A stretch of DNA of 64,000 nucleotides, from assembly GCF_001039355.2 (NCBI RefSeq), contig NW_019775081.1:398764-462763 (forward strand), in the 5' to 3' direction. A program made the translations under genes and the position numbers. The notes under the pieces were generated by a model. The model made no database searches. It had not been told where the DNA came from and saw nothing but the letters and a program-made list of their open reading frames with translations. Each line of letters begins with the position of its first letter. Position 1 is the first letter of the stretch. This DNA is from Lingula anatina (Eukaryota; Brachiopoda; Lingulata; Lingulida; Lingulidae). Shown here piece after piece: positions 26,041-38,076 of the stretch.

Positions 26041-28370
26041 ATGGAGCCTACCACAGGAGAAATAGATGTGTACACCAAAAGACTGAGACAGCCCAATGAC
26101 CAGTATACAGTCCTCACGGACACACAAATACAGAACAACCGCAAAGTAAGAAACATTTTCTTAATACGTTAAATTTCAACAAACAACAGCATATTGGACA
26201 GTACCTGTGAACATTGTATGTAGAATAACAGTGTACATCAATATTCCCATGTAAAATATAACAGCTAAGGAATAAATTACAGTGATAGTTCACATGCTTG
26301 TGATGTATGCAGGGATAATCCATGCTTTAATTCTTAAATATCTCTCTTTAAAATTGGGGATTTGGTGTGTAATGTGAGTATAAATTTGCCCATGAAATTA
26401 CACAAATATTTCCAAGTTGCATAAATCTTATAATTTATTTATTTATTCAAACTAATGCACTATTTTAGATAAATTGTTTTATCCAGCATCCAAATAATCA
26501 ATATCATCAAACAAATTTAATAATGTGAATCTGATATATTTTATATTCTCTTTCAGCACCCTAGCATGCATTTCCATTTCTCACAGCCAAAGGTCGTACC
26601 AGATAAGCGATGGTGGGTGCCCCGCTACTGCAACCACTTCAGCCAGCACCTGGTTCGCGAAGTATCCCGCAACCAGCCATACTGCTGGCTGGATTACCAG
26701 TGGGACCAGAACCCACACCCGGACCAGACTTCCTGCCGCCAGGGGGCGTTTGAGAAGTGGGGACCCAAGAGGAATGGTAGGAATCTTACTCATTTTTTTT
26801 TTCAGAAGTTTCTGGTTCTGGGTTAAAATGCTAGTACTGTCTCTTGAATGATGCAAAAAGGATGTTGTCATAAAAGTCATGTACATTGTCATAGACCAGT
26901 CATGCTCGTGCCTTTTTAAAATTAACTTAAACTTGTCATTAAATTATCATTTTTGAATGATGTTAGTTAAAAAAATCAAAACTGAGTTTGTTTTAGTCAT
27001 CCCTACTGGACAGCGCTTGGTATTACAAGCAAGGTCATTATTTTATGAGCTTAATCATCATAATACACATCGTATTTTTGTACTATTAGGTGAGAAGACA
27101 TATCGCCATTTCGACGGAGAGCCCACCAGGAGTTTCCTCAATATCGATGTGTACAGACCACCAGCCAGGTGTGAATACGGCCCCACGGTGATGGACTGCG
27201 GAAGACCTGGGGTGGGATACCACCAGCAGAAATATGCATGTAAGTATAATATGAAGCTTGACTGGGCCCTCTCTCACCAAAGAGACAAAATCCAAACATG
27301 GTCTTCATCTTAAGACTGGAAAGATTTTAATTGTGTACTCTGACAGGGGATAAATTAGTGCAAGTCCTTTGAAATGCTCGACAAGTATCTAGTTTAAATT
27401 TATTGCATTTGCTGTTAAACATTCTCTTTTGAACTGACTATTGATGAATAAATAAGTATCAAAGTACATCAAAAAACATTTTCTGTTAACATCTCAAAGC
27501 AACTAGTATACAGGCTTAACTAACTACTTTCACTTTTAACCCACTTTCACTTTCTGTTTTCAGCTCAGAGCACCTGGTTTGGTTCCTCTGTCCCTCTGAA
27601 TCGCACAGACATCCTGCAGACCATCAATCGTAAGACCACAGCTGAGTACAAGGCACTCCAGAGGCAGGAGCAGATAGATACACAGAGAGTGGACCAATGG
27701 CCAGAGTATTCTGAATATACCGATAAATTCATCATGAAAACAAAGCCTTCCCCCAGGTTGAATAAGTAAGTGAAGGAACTGTGATCATTACAGTATGATA
27801 ACTTTTAAAGATATGTTGTTGTTGTTTTTTTTTTAATTTTTGATATTATTTTATTTAGAAAACATAGTTTAAACTTAGTAATAACTACATAAGATAATCC
27901 AAAAATCCGAAAAGGTGAAAGTATTTTTTGTGAGAACATAATATTTAAATTACTAAAAATGATAGTCTCTGAGTGTGAAATTAGAGTTATCTTCTTCAAT
28001 ATGCTTTGAAAATTGTTACTTATTATATGCAATAATATATTCAATACTATCTTTAATTAATAATACATGGTTTTTGCAAACAAATTATCCTATTCTGTGA
28101 TCAAGGGGTTTTCTAACATTGCTACTCCATCTTTCTATTTCCAGTCTAGAAGAAAGAAAACGATTTTTGGCTGAGTCCAGACACCAAGAGGAAATAGAGC
28201 GTGCAAAACTCGAAGAATCATGGCGACAGTCACAAATTCTGCCAACTCCAAAGGAAATGGAATTTACACCCTATGAGACAAATGTAGAACCAGTGAAAGT
28301 AGGCATTTACCCGCATTTACCTGAAATAACAAAAACACCAGGAGCACCTTTGACGGACATATATGTATAA
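26041..28370 (+). CDS. Unrecognised five-exon protein, 300 residues, perhaps axonemal
   Basis: Coding exons at 26041-26145, 26557-26776, 27090-27239, 27564-27765 and 28145-28370 sum to 903 bases with matching phases at every junction. The first exon opens at an acceptor at 26003-26004. The protein is rich in Trp, Pro, Tyr, Arg and Gln: FSQPKVVPDKRWWVPRYC, QPYCWLDYQWDQNPHPDQ, YRPPARCEYGPTVMDCGR and a charged coiled stretch LEERKRFLAESRHQEEIERA, ending in GAPLTDIYV. No signal peptide or membrane segment is visible. This composition, with extended Pro/Trp motifs and a short helix, resembles ciliary microtubule-inner proteins of the SPMIP/CFAP type, but I cannot place it in a named family. Its divergent arrangement with GMPS suggests a shared promoter. 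Confidence 0.8.
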
Positions 28371-29780
28371 AACAAACTAGGACTTATATACCATTTCCTC
28401 TCTTCTGAATACAATGGTTAGGATCTAGATCTGTTCATTTGGTCCCAGAATAAAAAGTGACTAAAGGTGAAGAGACAGCTTCGTTTGAGAGAAGGCTAAG
28501 GATGTTGGAACAAGACTTCGTCTGAGAACCATCATGAAGTCACAAAAAGGGATAGAATTGCTGTGTACAAAAGCAAGGCATCTTTGTTAATCCATAGATG
28601 CCCAGCACATACAAGCAGGACGATGGAGGACTGATGATGACATTATGCCCAAATATTCAATGAACTCAGTGTTCAGCAAGGGCATAAAGCAGGGAGTACT
28701 TAATTCCAGAGTCTGCAAAACAGGGGTGAAGAAGATAGGTTTTGATAAGCACAGTGAAATGTAACTGATGGCAGTATTGCACACAGGAGCTTAGTATGAG
28801 GAATGCATGCACCTCAAAGCCATTATACTTCCATGACAAGCTATTTATAAATGACTCCTTGTCGCTTAAATATATATACATATTGAGCCAAAATACTGGT
28901 CTTATATTATGTGCTGAAGTGCCATTGCATACTTGTACTTTCTTCATCATACAGAGAATGACATTGTGGAACTGAAGTATTTAAATGGTATTAAAATTTA
29001 ATGAAAGAAATTTACAAATTGAAATCCATATACTTTGAATGGCATTAAATACATTTTTCACCAATGTGAAACAAAAGTGACATGCCTTAAATCAAGATTA
29101 AAATATTTATTTATATAATGCAAGGCATGAGATTGTTACAATATCTTTACATAATTCATCATGTGCATTGTGAGAATGTAAAATTCACAGTAAACTAAAT
29201 CATTTTTAAATTATTAAAATAACAATATCAAAAGGGTCCACTTCAGAACAAGTAATAAAAACTCTGGTTCAGTCCACGTACAACATTCTGGAATAAAATA
29301 TAGTCATCATCTTGAAACATTCACTTTGCTAACATTCGTCTACCCATGCTGTGAAATTTTTATAATTCAGCCAGTATATATCAAGTCATAGCCTACAATA
29401 TGTTTCTGAATACAGCACCCGCATCTTGATTTGACTAATTAATAAGGAATGGATGATTTCCAGAGTTCAAAAACTAACCAGTGAACTTTTTATATATCAC
29501 ATACTACTCAGTGTATACTGAGGCATGAAGATTGTTATCATATCAAATGGCCTCTTGTTGTAAGGTAATTAAAATGTTACCCAAAATTTAAAACTTTGAT
29601 CATTTAATTTTTAATGATCCCAATTTTCTTTCATATTCCATTCAATAATTATTTTACTTACATGTTTTTAATTCTTTTTTATTGTATATAGTATAAGTAT
29701 TGTATATATCATGAATAAATCAACATGTAATATATAAGTCTAATCCCAGTTTTTATTTCATTGCTTTTTTTTTTTTTTTT

Positions 29781-29832
<52 letters not shown>

Positions 29833-30787
29833 TGGAATATTTATACCAACAACCATCAAGAAATAAGTGCTCTTAAAAGTATGGAAATATCTGTGAACAA
29901 AATTGTAGTAAAGAAAAAAAATTTTTAACTAGAAGAGATGGGAGCACCCTGAATTTCAATCTCTTTAAGCAGAATGCTTCTGCATGCTGTCTGCAGCAAG
30001 CTCTGGTACTTGGGGTTGGCATAAGAAACATCTAAATAAATTCCTTTCCTCTGCAACTTGACAGCAAGAATTGCTACAGTAACCATGGTAACAACATTAT
30101 AAAGATTATAATAAAACAGCTGCTTATCAACATGAAAAATATGTATAATATATAAGTAATTCTGATATAAAATTATATTAATTTATCATCAAGCATTATA
30201 AAATAGGAAATTGCAAATACAATTAACTTTCAACAAATAATTTCATCAGCTGAGCTATGCAGTCAAAGTTACAACTGTTACAATAAATTTGTCCAACAGC
30301 TAAAAACCATAGTAGATGTAATCTGGTTATATTTTCTAACTGCACTCCAAGGTAGGGGCTACTATAAGAACACATACATTATGATAGCTTCATTCCCTGC
30401 TGATGGCATCTTGTCAGACATAGAAATATTGGAACAAAAACTGGCTGTAATTATTGGAAAAATACAATACTGTAACATTCTAGGGTGAAACCAGCATCAC
30501 TGCCACCAAATATAACATATTTAGCTGTGCTTTATTTAATAAAAGTGCTTTCCTTTTGCATTTAATTTTACGTATATATATAAATAACATAATAATTATA
30601 ATACATTTGTAAAAATGTGACTAGAAATTAGAAGTATGAGTATAATATGAACAGGTTAGGAACATAAGTTTTTAAAGCAAAAGCAAATTTAAATAAATAT
30701 TCTATCTAAATGGTTTCAAGTCACCACATGTATCAAATATCACATATGACCTTGTCACAGAAAACATCCATACTTGCCCTTTTCAGT
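28371..30787. other. Intergenic region and probable 3' UTR
   Basis: An AATAAA at 28449-28454 is a plausible polyadenylation signal for the preceding gene. No other splice-supported coding sequence is seen. A (GA)n microsatellite preceded by poly-T lies at 29766-29829. Confidence 0.6.
29784..29829. repeat. (GA)n microsatellite preceded by poly-T
   Basis: About 23 GA units directly follow an 18-base poly-T run. Confidence 0.95.
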
Positions 30788-30795
30788 CCTAGGAG

Positions 30796-30951
30796 CAGTG
30801 TTAGAAATTAAGGCTGGGCTGTCTGCCCGGGGCTGACAACTTTCAGAACGGGCTGAGAAGTTTTCCCACCCGGCAGACATTTGAGCCAGCTACTTTTCAA
30901 GATGGCTGAACTTTCGGTCCAGCAACTAATTTTCCTAAGAGGCAAACACTG
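30796..30951. mobile_element. hAT-type MITE with 8-bp target site duplication
   Basis: The 156-bp element begins CAGTGTTAG and ends AAACACTG, the canonical hAT termini. It is flanked on both sides by the identical octamer CCTAGGAG (30788-30795 and 30952-30959), the 8-bp duplication typical of hAT transposition. It has no coding capacity. Confidence 0.88.
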
Positions 30952-31574
30952 CCTAGGAGCATTGGTTTTTTTATCCCATTGGAAAATTAGTTTACTAGGT
31001 TCCAGAAAACTGCTGATTCCAATCAAAATATTATTATTTTTATTAGTTCAAAGATGGAATATATAATATCATCTAAGGGAAAATAACCCAACACCCAAAG
31101 CTAAAATACTCCCACTACTTTAATCTGAAAAATAAAGCTAGTCACTTAATTTTTTTTTTCATTAGTTACATGACACATATGCAAAAATGTTATTCTACTG
31201 CTGCTGTCTTGCGACAAACATACTATCTATTATACAGTCTATTATAATCATTATGATCACATATAAAAATTGTTTTAAAGCCAAATAATATTTCAGATAA
31301 ATACATACGATATATATTCCATCTTAAAGAAAAGAAAACATTTTATTGCCTAGGCACAGTGAATGCACCTGGTTAATAATTATTATTGCTAAAAAATTTC
31401 CAAACACCAACAAGTCAGCCACCTTTTTCTTATATTTATCATTACAAAACTTTCCCTTCTGGCACTAATTATAAGTCATCTAACTTTTCTAAACTTTTGA
31501 GTCTACAATTTAGAGTATGACTTACAAAAATTGTCAATTCATTAGGTTTAAATTATTAAGTTATGGCCAAATGA

Positions 31575-31910
31575 TCACATTTCCAGTAAACCCAGCTGCT
31601 TAATCGCCTTAAATTGATCCGGAATCTCCATCAGAGCAGCCAGTGCAAAAGCAGCCTGTGGATTCCTTGCGTCCCTCATGGCCAAATTAAAGTCAACAAA
31701 CTGAAAGTTATCAAACCGTCTCTGTGGAATGCTGTCATCGAATTCTTTCATCATGTCCCAGGGGCCGTCCCCCACACCAATCATAATGATTGACAGTGGG
31801 TATTGTGCCGCCTCCACAATGGCGTGACGTGTCGCCTGCTCATTGGTTACTTGACCGTCTGCCACAATGACCAGGATGTGGTACTGCAAATAAATAAATT
31901 TTATGTTCAA

Positions 31911-31958
<48 letters not shown>

Positions 31959-34900
31959 ATCTAATGCATAATAATCAAAATCATACAATGTTACATTTGC
32001 TTCGATGCACGTCTGATGCTCTAAGATGTAACACCTTTCATTTTTATAAAAGTCATAAAGCAATTATTCATCAATAACCTGAAACTTTAGACAGCAAATA
32101 TGCTCTCAGTAAAAAGTTAAAGCATCCATCAGACACATACCTTACCTAGTCAAAATTCATTGTCTTGGATGATCTATATACATAATTCATTAAGAATGAC
32201 TGAAGCAACAAATATGAAACAATATAAAAAAAGTTACGACTGCAGTGCTATAACAGAAAGCCACCTACTGCTTTGGTTTGCCTGACAATCTCTAGCGCCC
32301 TGCGGATCAGGGGGGCAAAATTAGTTGGTCCACTTAGCTTGACATTCGGGGTAATCTGGTTGTATGCCTCCAGCGCATCATGGAAACCAGTGCAATACCC
32401 CTGAAACAGTTACAGATCACATCAAAAATGCCCCAGATAAACATCATGGTTTTTACCATAATATCTTATCTCTGGGATTTTGAGTTTGATTCATCTGATA
32501 CAAACTGATAAATCCTTTGTAAATTTATAAAACTGTGGATATACACATACATACACAAATAATAAATACATAATTTAAAAAATGAAAATATTGTAAGATA
32601 AGACAGTGAAAATAGCAACATCCTTTTTTCTTTAACCAATTTTCACCTTTCATGCACAGAATGTCTTGTATGACAAATCTAGTACATCAATCATGTCGCA
32701 GAGTTGTCATTCGTAATACAAGATCACTTTCTATTAGCGCATTCAGATCAGCAGACAAACACATCCATGCATCAAATATTGAGACCCACTTAAAAACTTG
32801 CCGTTTGTTCTTCCTATGGACACTGAATAGATTCCGTTCAGGGATCACCCAACAAGCATTCAAGAGGTCGGTCATATTTGATCCAAGGACTAGTTAGTCC
32901 ACTGTTGTGAATGCAGCCTGACACATTACCTCTGCTCTAAAAGGAAAAACTCCAGTTCCTCTGGTAGACTGGTCACCAAAACCAAACACTGGTATAATGC
33001 CATCTTCATCAAATGGCTCTATGGTCTCTCCCAAGATACTGATCACCTGAAAGTACAGAGAGAACAATGCTGTCCTGTCTTGTATACAACACCACCTGGT
33101 GGTTAAAATCCTTAAGAGTTTCCGTAAAAATCACAATAAATGAAGAAACAGATGATTAAATAAGTTAGAAAAAAAATCATTAAAAATACTAGTATTATAA
33201 CAGTCAAAATTATAGAGAAATCCAATAAAATCCAACCTCTAAAAGATGACATACACGTACACATAGTTTTTACTTTATTTTATCTGGAAATATGAAGATA
33301 AGCAAAATTTCACATAAATAAAAGGTATTCCAGAAATTTGAAAACTCAGATTTCTGCAAGAAGAAAGGCTCATGGATGGATACGATAAGTTTCATAGTCC
33401 AAACTTCAAAAGAGAAGGATCTCATACTAAGAAATGCAAGTATCTGTACACAACACCCTTTAGGCTTGTTTGTGGAACATGATAAAAGGAGGGCATAGCG
33501 AATGATGTGGCTGTGCAAAATTGAAAATATACATGTGCATTTTATAGGTAAAATTTACTTTCTATATAGGTAAAATTTACTTTCTAGGGCTAAAGTGACA
33601 TGATGGGAAGAATTCAAGCATGCATTGGTTGATTCTTTACTATAAGCATGACAGAAACACAAATTATAACAGCCACAAAGCACCCCTTATGTCCCATGTA
33701 CTTCAAATGTGAGGAGGGTGGTAGTTCGCACTGTTTCTTAAAAGAATTTCAGCCTAAAATTTTGGTCAACTGCCATATATAAGAGTCCACCTAAATGAAG
33801 TTACCGTAGGTCTGACACATTTCTATCCATAGATTGTACAGGGTCAAATCAGACTTACTAGTAAATTTTGATCTTAAGATTCAGACCAATTTTTTGGCTC
33901 AAGCTCTTTTGTTAAACAGGCTCAGCTAATGCATTGACTTAAACAACTATTATATATAATAAAAAGCAAACCATAGCCTATGAAACACAGTGGAAATTCC
34001 CTTTAACACTTGGAGCACATTCAGAAAAGCGAACTAGCAGATCTATGGATCAAATATGGTGAATCACTAAAAAGCTTGCCACTTAATTCCCAATTAGACA
34101 CTGAACAGATTTCCCCCAAGGATTACACAACAAGCATTCAAATGGGTTGGCCATATTTGATCTGCAGATCTGTTAGTCTGCTGTAATGAAAGGGCTCTTA
34201 ACTCTTCGACTGCATTCACAACGAGTTTAGCCATGGCTCTGCAAATCCACAAACTAAATATGGCGGACGTACATGAAAGAAAAACTGCATAATCTTTTAA
34301 TAGTCTCTCCGCCTCTCACATGCCTCCCCACACGTCGTCCCTGCAGGGGTACAGTCATTAAATCTCGGCTCCATTGGGATGACACATTGGGAGGCGAGTG
34401 AGAGGCGGAGAGACTATTAAAAGATTAGGAGATTTTCCTTTCATGTATGTCCGCCATATTTAGTTTGTGACTTTGTAGAGCCATGGCTCAACTCATTGTG
34501 AATGCGCTCTATGTGATTGAAAAAGAAAAGGATATGAAAGCACATCATACAAAGCTCTACAAGTACCTGTTGATAAGGATTTACAGCACCCGGACCCATA
34601 TAATGCAGACATCTCCCCCCAAATGTTCTCTGGCCTTGAATATTGTTACTAGCTGTGTAATCTACACCTGGAAAGATTACAGTAAGTGTTCTCTTAATCT
34701 GAACAAAATTTTTATAATGTCTTTTTTCCAAAATAAAAATGTTATGTTAGTACAATAATAACTGGAAAAAAGTGGCTTGGTAGTTCTGAAAATCAAGGAT
34801 CACAGTAAATTTTGAAAAATGAATGAAATTAAATGAAAATTAATGGTGTTCAAAATGTCTGAGTATTCACTATACTGTAAACCAGACCCATATTGTAGAT

Positions 34901-37098
34901 GTAAATCATAGAGAGCAAACTGAATTATATATGAAGAATTAAGGTGGACATGTGTCATGCAGAGAGAAGACACACTACTGCAGATCAGGATTACAAGACA
35001 TTTAGAAGTTAAGCGGATAAAACTCCCTCTCCTTTTTATGCTTCTTCTTGTTATCATTACTATTTTGAAAGGGGGGGGGGTGCAGTGCAAAGAAAATATA
35101 TCCGCTATAAATGGTCTGTTAGGAGCAATTTGCAGGCCTGACTATGTGGCACATGCTTGTGTGGGGCCTCATTCACTATGCATCTTTTCACCACTTTTGG
35201 AAAGTAACCATGCCAGATCTGCATTTGACAAACTATGAAGTTTTTTTTTTCACGTGGTCTCTAGATAGGATGATCCAAGTTTTAACAACTAAGTCAAACT
35301 ATAGTCACTTCAAAAAGACAATAACCCTGTTATATTTTTGACTTTTTTAAAATTATGCATCCATCCATAAGCAGATGTGTGATCTTAATTACCAAAAAAA
35401 AATTTCACCTTATATTTACCTGTTGATAAGGGTTAAGAAGATCAGGGTACAGACCATGAAGAGCTCGACCTCCAAAACTTCTCTGTCCCTGGGCCAGGTT
35501 ACTCAGGGTGTAATCAATACCTACCAAATATGGGCAAAGAATTCTTACTAACAGAACCTTTACCCAAATATGGACAAAGACCCCTTTCCAAATATAGCCA
35601 AACATCACAGTTATATAAAATTATCTATTTATAATATATTCATATTATATGAAAGAATGTTTAATATGAAAGGGCAGTCTGAGGATATAATACCTTTACA
35701 AGATGTGGGGGAATGAAGTGAGGAAAATATGAAAATGAGGAGTCCTTACTACGTATATGGGGCATGTATGGTAAAGGCCAGTAAGACAAGTACTAGCTTT
35801 TTTGCCAAAACCAGCTCTTCACTATACTTCAGACTGAAGATGTCACACTGAGATCAAAACATATCCTGTGACAAGGCCATTATCTAAATTTTGCCCTCTG
35901 AAGTTCTGATATTTTAATAACAGGTAAAATGCCTACCATGGCTTGTTAATTAGCAGTGATGTTTTTTTTTTTTTTTTTTTTGGTGGGGGGGGTATTTTTA
36001 AGTTGTGGGTTCTGACTTTTCAAAACAAGTTTTATATACAGATTTTAAGATTGGTTTAGTAAAAATTGACCAAATAAAGTTGCAAACATATGAGGTTTAA
36101 TCACACAAAATACTACTGTCACAACAAGCACAACTTCAAGGTTACCAGACATGCTGAAACTGTCGGTCCGATTGGTCATGACCGGGAAAATTTGTCTGGA
36201 CCGGTAAAAAAAAATTGGACTTGGTCGGTCCAAAGGACCGACAAGAGTTTTAAGAACCACAATTTTGAATTTACAGTCATCATTCGACATACTTCACTAA
36301 TAAAATTATATAAAACCCAATGCGTTTTCTCCTAAATTTTAAACCTATCACATTCACAAACAAATTAAGCTACCTAATCATACTGGTAGTATCTGTCTAT
36401 GGACAAAAATCCATTCGGTCCGGCAAATTTTTCATTACTGCCAGTCCAAATGTCCGGCCATTCTGAAAAGTTTTCAGCATGTCTGGGTTACTAGTACAAC
36501 TACTAGCAGATTTTAAAACTGTAAAAAAATTAGAATGTGTAATAAAGTTAAGAGCTTTGAACACTAGATTGGAACATGTATTTTTTTAAAGCAGAAAGAA
36601 GTTCTTTTAAAAAAGCAGTGAATATATTTTTTAATCATTCTGAGCATAACCAAGCTGACAATAACTGAAATTTACTTGTTTCAACGACAAGTAACTTGTT
36701 ACTGCTTGGGATTTAAAGAATCTCCTTTCTTAAAAAGGCTCACTTAAACACTCACCAAAAATCAAATTACAGGATTCCAGCCCTGCTTTCCTAATTGCCT
36801 CTGTGACTTCTTCCAGCGAGGTAAAGCGATCACGGATGAGTCTGATGTCATCCACTCCAAAATAGTTCAGCACAGAGTTCCGTCTAGTTTCCTGGTTAAG
36901 GTCAGGGTAGAGTCCTGACCCTGACCTTTGCTGATTTTCTCTTTTCCGGTTTCGCCTGTTGCGCGATCTACAGCAGAATACATAGATGAGTAATCCCACA
37001 GTAGCAAATATGAAGATGTTGCCAAGGTTAACGTGGTATTTGTCTTCTACATAGTCCCTCAAGGAATCCATGGCTCCAACCAGACTGTGTCTCTTCAT
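31575..37098 (-). CDS. Membrane-anchored copine-domain (vWA-like) protein
   Basis: Exons 37098-36756, 35520-35420 (or 34667-34567), 33046-32930, 32400-32269 and 31883-31575 give 333 residues in one frame. Residues about 26-42 ([16 protein letters not shown]) form a single membrane segment followed by an Arg-rich stop-transfer run ([10 protein letters not shown]). There is then a copine-type vWA domain: [76 protein letters not shown]. The metal-site Asp is visible in GIDYT, but Leu replaces the second Ser-type position. There is no C2 domain and no RING finger. The nearest precedents I know are nematode CPNA-type membrane copines at integrin adhesions and plant RGLG proteins, so a cytoplasmic scaffold role at a membrane is inferred. 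A non-coding 5' exon ends at about 37675. It is divergent from CSTF1. Confidence 0.87.
31889..31957. repeat. (AAAT)n microsatellite beside the copine last-exon acceptor
   Basis: A TAAA tetranucleotide run of about 15 units, adjacent to the acceptor at 31884-31885. Confidence 0.92.
32736..32915. mobile_element. MITE family A, copy 2
   Basis: Starts AGCGCATTCAGATCAGCAG and ends CCACTGTTGTGAATGCAG, with an interior ACTTAAAAACTTGCCG and CAACAAGCATTCAAGAGG shared with the other family A copies. It ends 13 bp from the copine exon 3 donor at 32928-32929. Confidence 0.8.
34014..34199. mobile_element. MITE family A, copy 3
   Basis: Left end AGCACATTCAG and right end TTAGTCTGCTGTAATGAAAG are eroded. 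The interior AAAGCTTGCCACTTAATTCC and CAACAAGCATTCAAATGGG identify the family. It abuts MITE B at 34211. Confidence 0.78.
34211..34509. mobile_element. MITE family B with about 105-bp inverted arms
   Basis: The left arm (from TGCATTCACAACGAGTTTAG) and the right arm (ending ACTCATTGTGAATGCGCTC) are near-perfect reverse complements over about 105 bp, including AAACTAAATATGGCGGAC and AATAGTCTCTCCGCCTCTCA. The interior is about 80 bp. The outermost termini match those of family A, so B probably belongs to the same transposase group. Confidence 0.88.
34567..34667 (-). CDS. Alternative copy of copine exon 2 (mutually exclusive exon candidate)
   Basis: On the minus strand an AG acceptor (34669-34668) and a GTACTT donor (34566-34565) bound 101 bases that start in the same phase as exon 2 at 35520-35420, which is also exactly 101 bases. 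The encoded 34 residues align end to end without gaps: [17 protein letters not shown] and NPYQQ against [17 protein letters not shown] and NPYQQ. The central part differs ([10 protein letters not shown] against [10 protein letters not shown]). The preceding exon ends in phase 1 and the following exon starts in phase 0, so using both or neither would break the frame. Exactly one must be used. Confidence 0.85.
36139..36490. mobile_element. MITE family C in a copine intron
   Basis: The left end GGTTACCAGACATGCTGAAA is the reverse complement, with one or two mismatches, of the right end TTTTCAGCATGTCTGGGTTA. GGTCCGG and CGGTCCG words recur inverted just inside both ends. No coding capacity. Confidence 0.75.
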
Positions 37099-37130
37099 TT
37101 TAGTGTCTTGTTCTCTCTTATATGGATACT

Positions 37131-37760
37131 TCTGTTAAGTGTACAGTAATTCTACTGCACAAGTATATAACACATAAATAATGGAATGATGCAGTGGTAT
37201 GCCTACCGCTATATTACCAGTACAATGTGTGCGTCTTCTTAAAGTTTCACTGAATGCTCAGTCTGTCTTGCTTGTCCCTTCTTTAGTATTCTGTGCTTTA
37301 ACTTGGGTCCCTTCAATGTTAATTTAAGTGATAATTCCATAATAATTGATAATTTGCATTGAAAGAATTATGTCTTATCATAAAAGACATAAAAATACCA
37401 TGTGAAGTCAACATTGAAAAACAGCAATTATTCAAACAGCACTTCACAAATCTTTGATCAGAAGACATAAAATATAATTATGATACTGAAAAAAAGTCTT
37501 AAATTTGAAAATGAAAGTGATAAATGCAACAGTTTGTGCATGAACGTGACTGCATGGCCAAAAGGAAAAGCTGCCTGCCTAGTTAACAAACCGAAAATTC
37601 AATTTAGAAAATGTTACCAAAAATTAATGACAAAGTTCTAACAAGAACATATCTCTCAATTTACCTGTTTCTCAAGTCAACTGATGTAAGAATTGCAAAT
37701 CTTAGCTTTTGTACCCACCGCTGAAACACACGTCAGCTAAACGCTTTCGAGTCTGAATCA
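37131..37760 (-). promoter_or_regulatory. Copine 5' non-coding exon and intron, divergent promoter with CSTF1
   Basis: A non-coding exon ends at a GTAAAT donor (37674-37673) and is spliced to an acceptor at 37133-37132, 33 bases before the start codon. CSTF1 begins in the other direction at 38077, so the region 37760-38077 probably holds a shared promoter. Exon boundaries at the 5' side are not determined. Confidence 0.45.
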
Positions 37761-38076
37761 CGCCTATAGGACCCAATCACACTGGTAAATAATGTTCTAA
37801 CGCCAATTTCCTCAAAAAAGAACCTTTTTTCTAGATTTTCTATCATTTTAGAACTCCCAAAAATGCACTTCGAATAACTACTAAAGGTAAATTCCGCTTT
37901 TTTTTATTCTCATGTCTTCAAAGAAAGGTCCAAAATTTCATATAAATTGAAAAGCGTATTGATATTTGAATTGTGATAAGACGGGCCTCAATCTGAAACG
38001 TCCGTCTGTGTGTCGCTTTGCGTGTGCCGACAAAAATAGTAAACATTGCAGTACACTTGTTCCTAAATTCACAATC

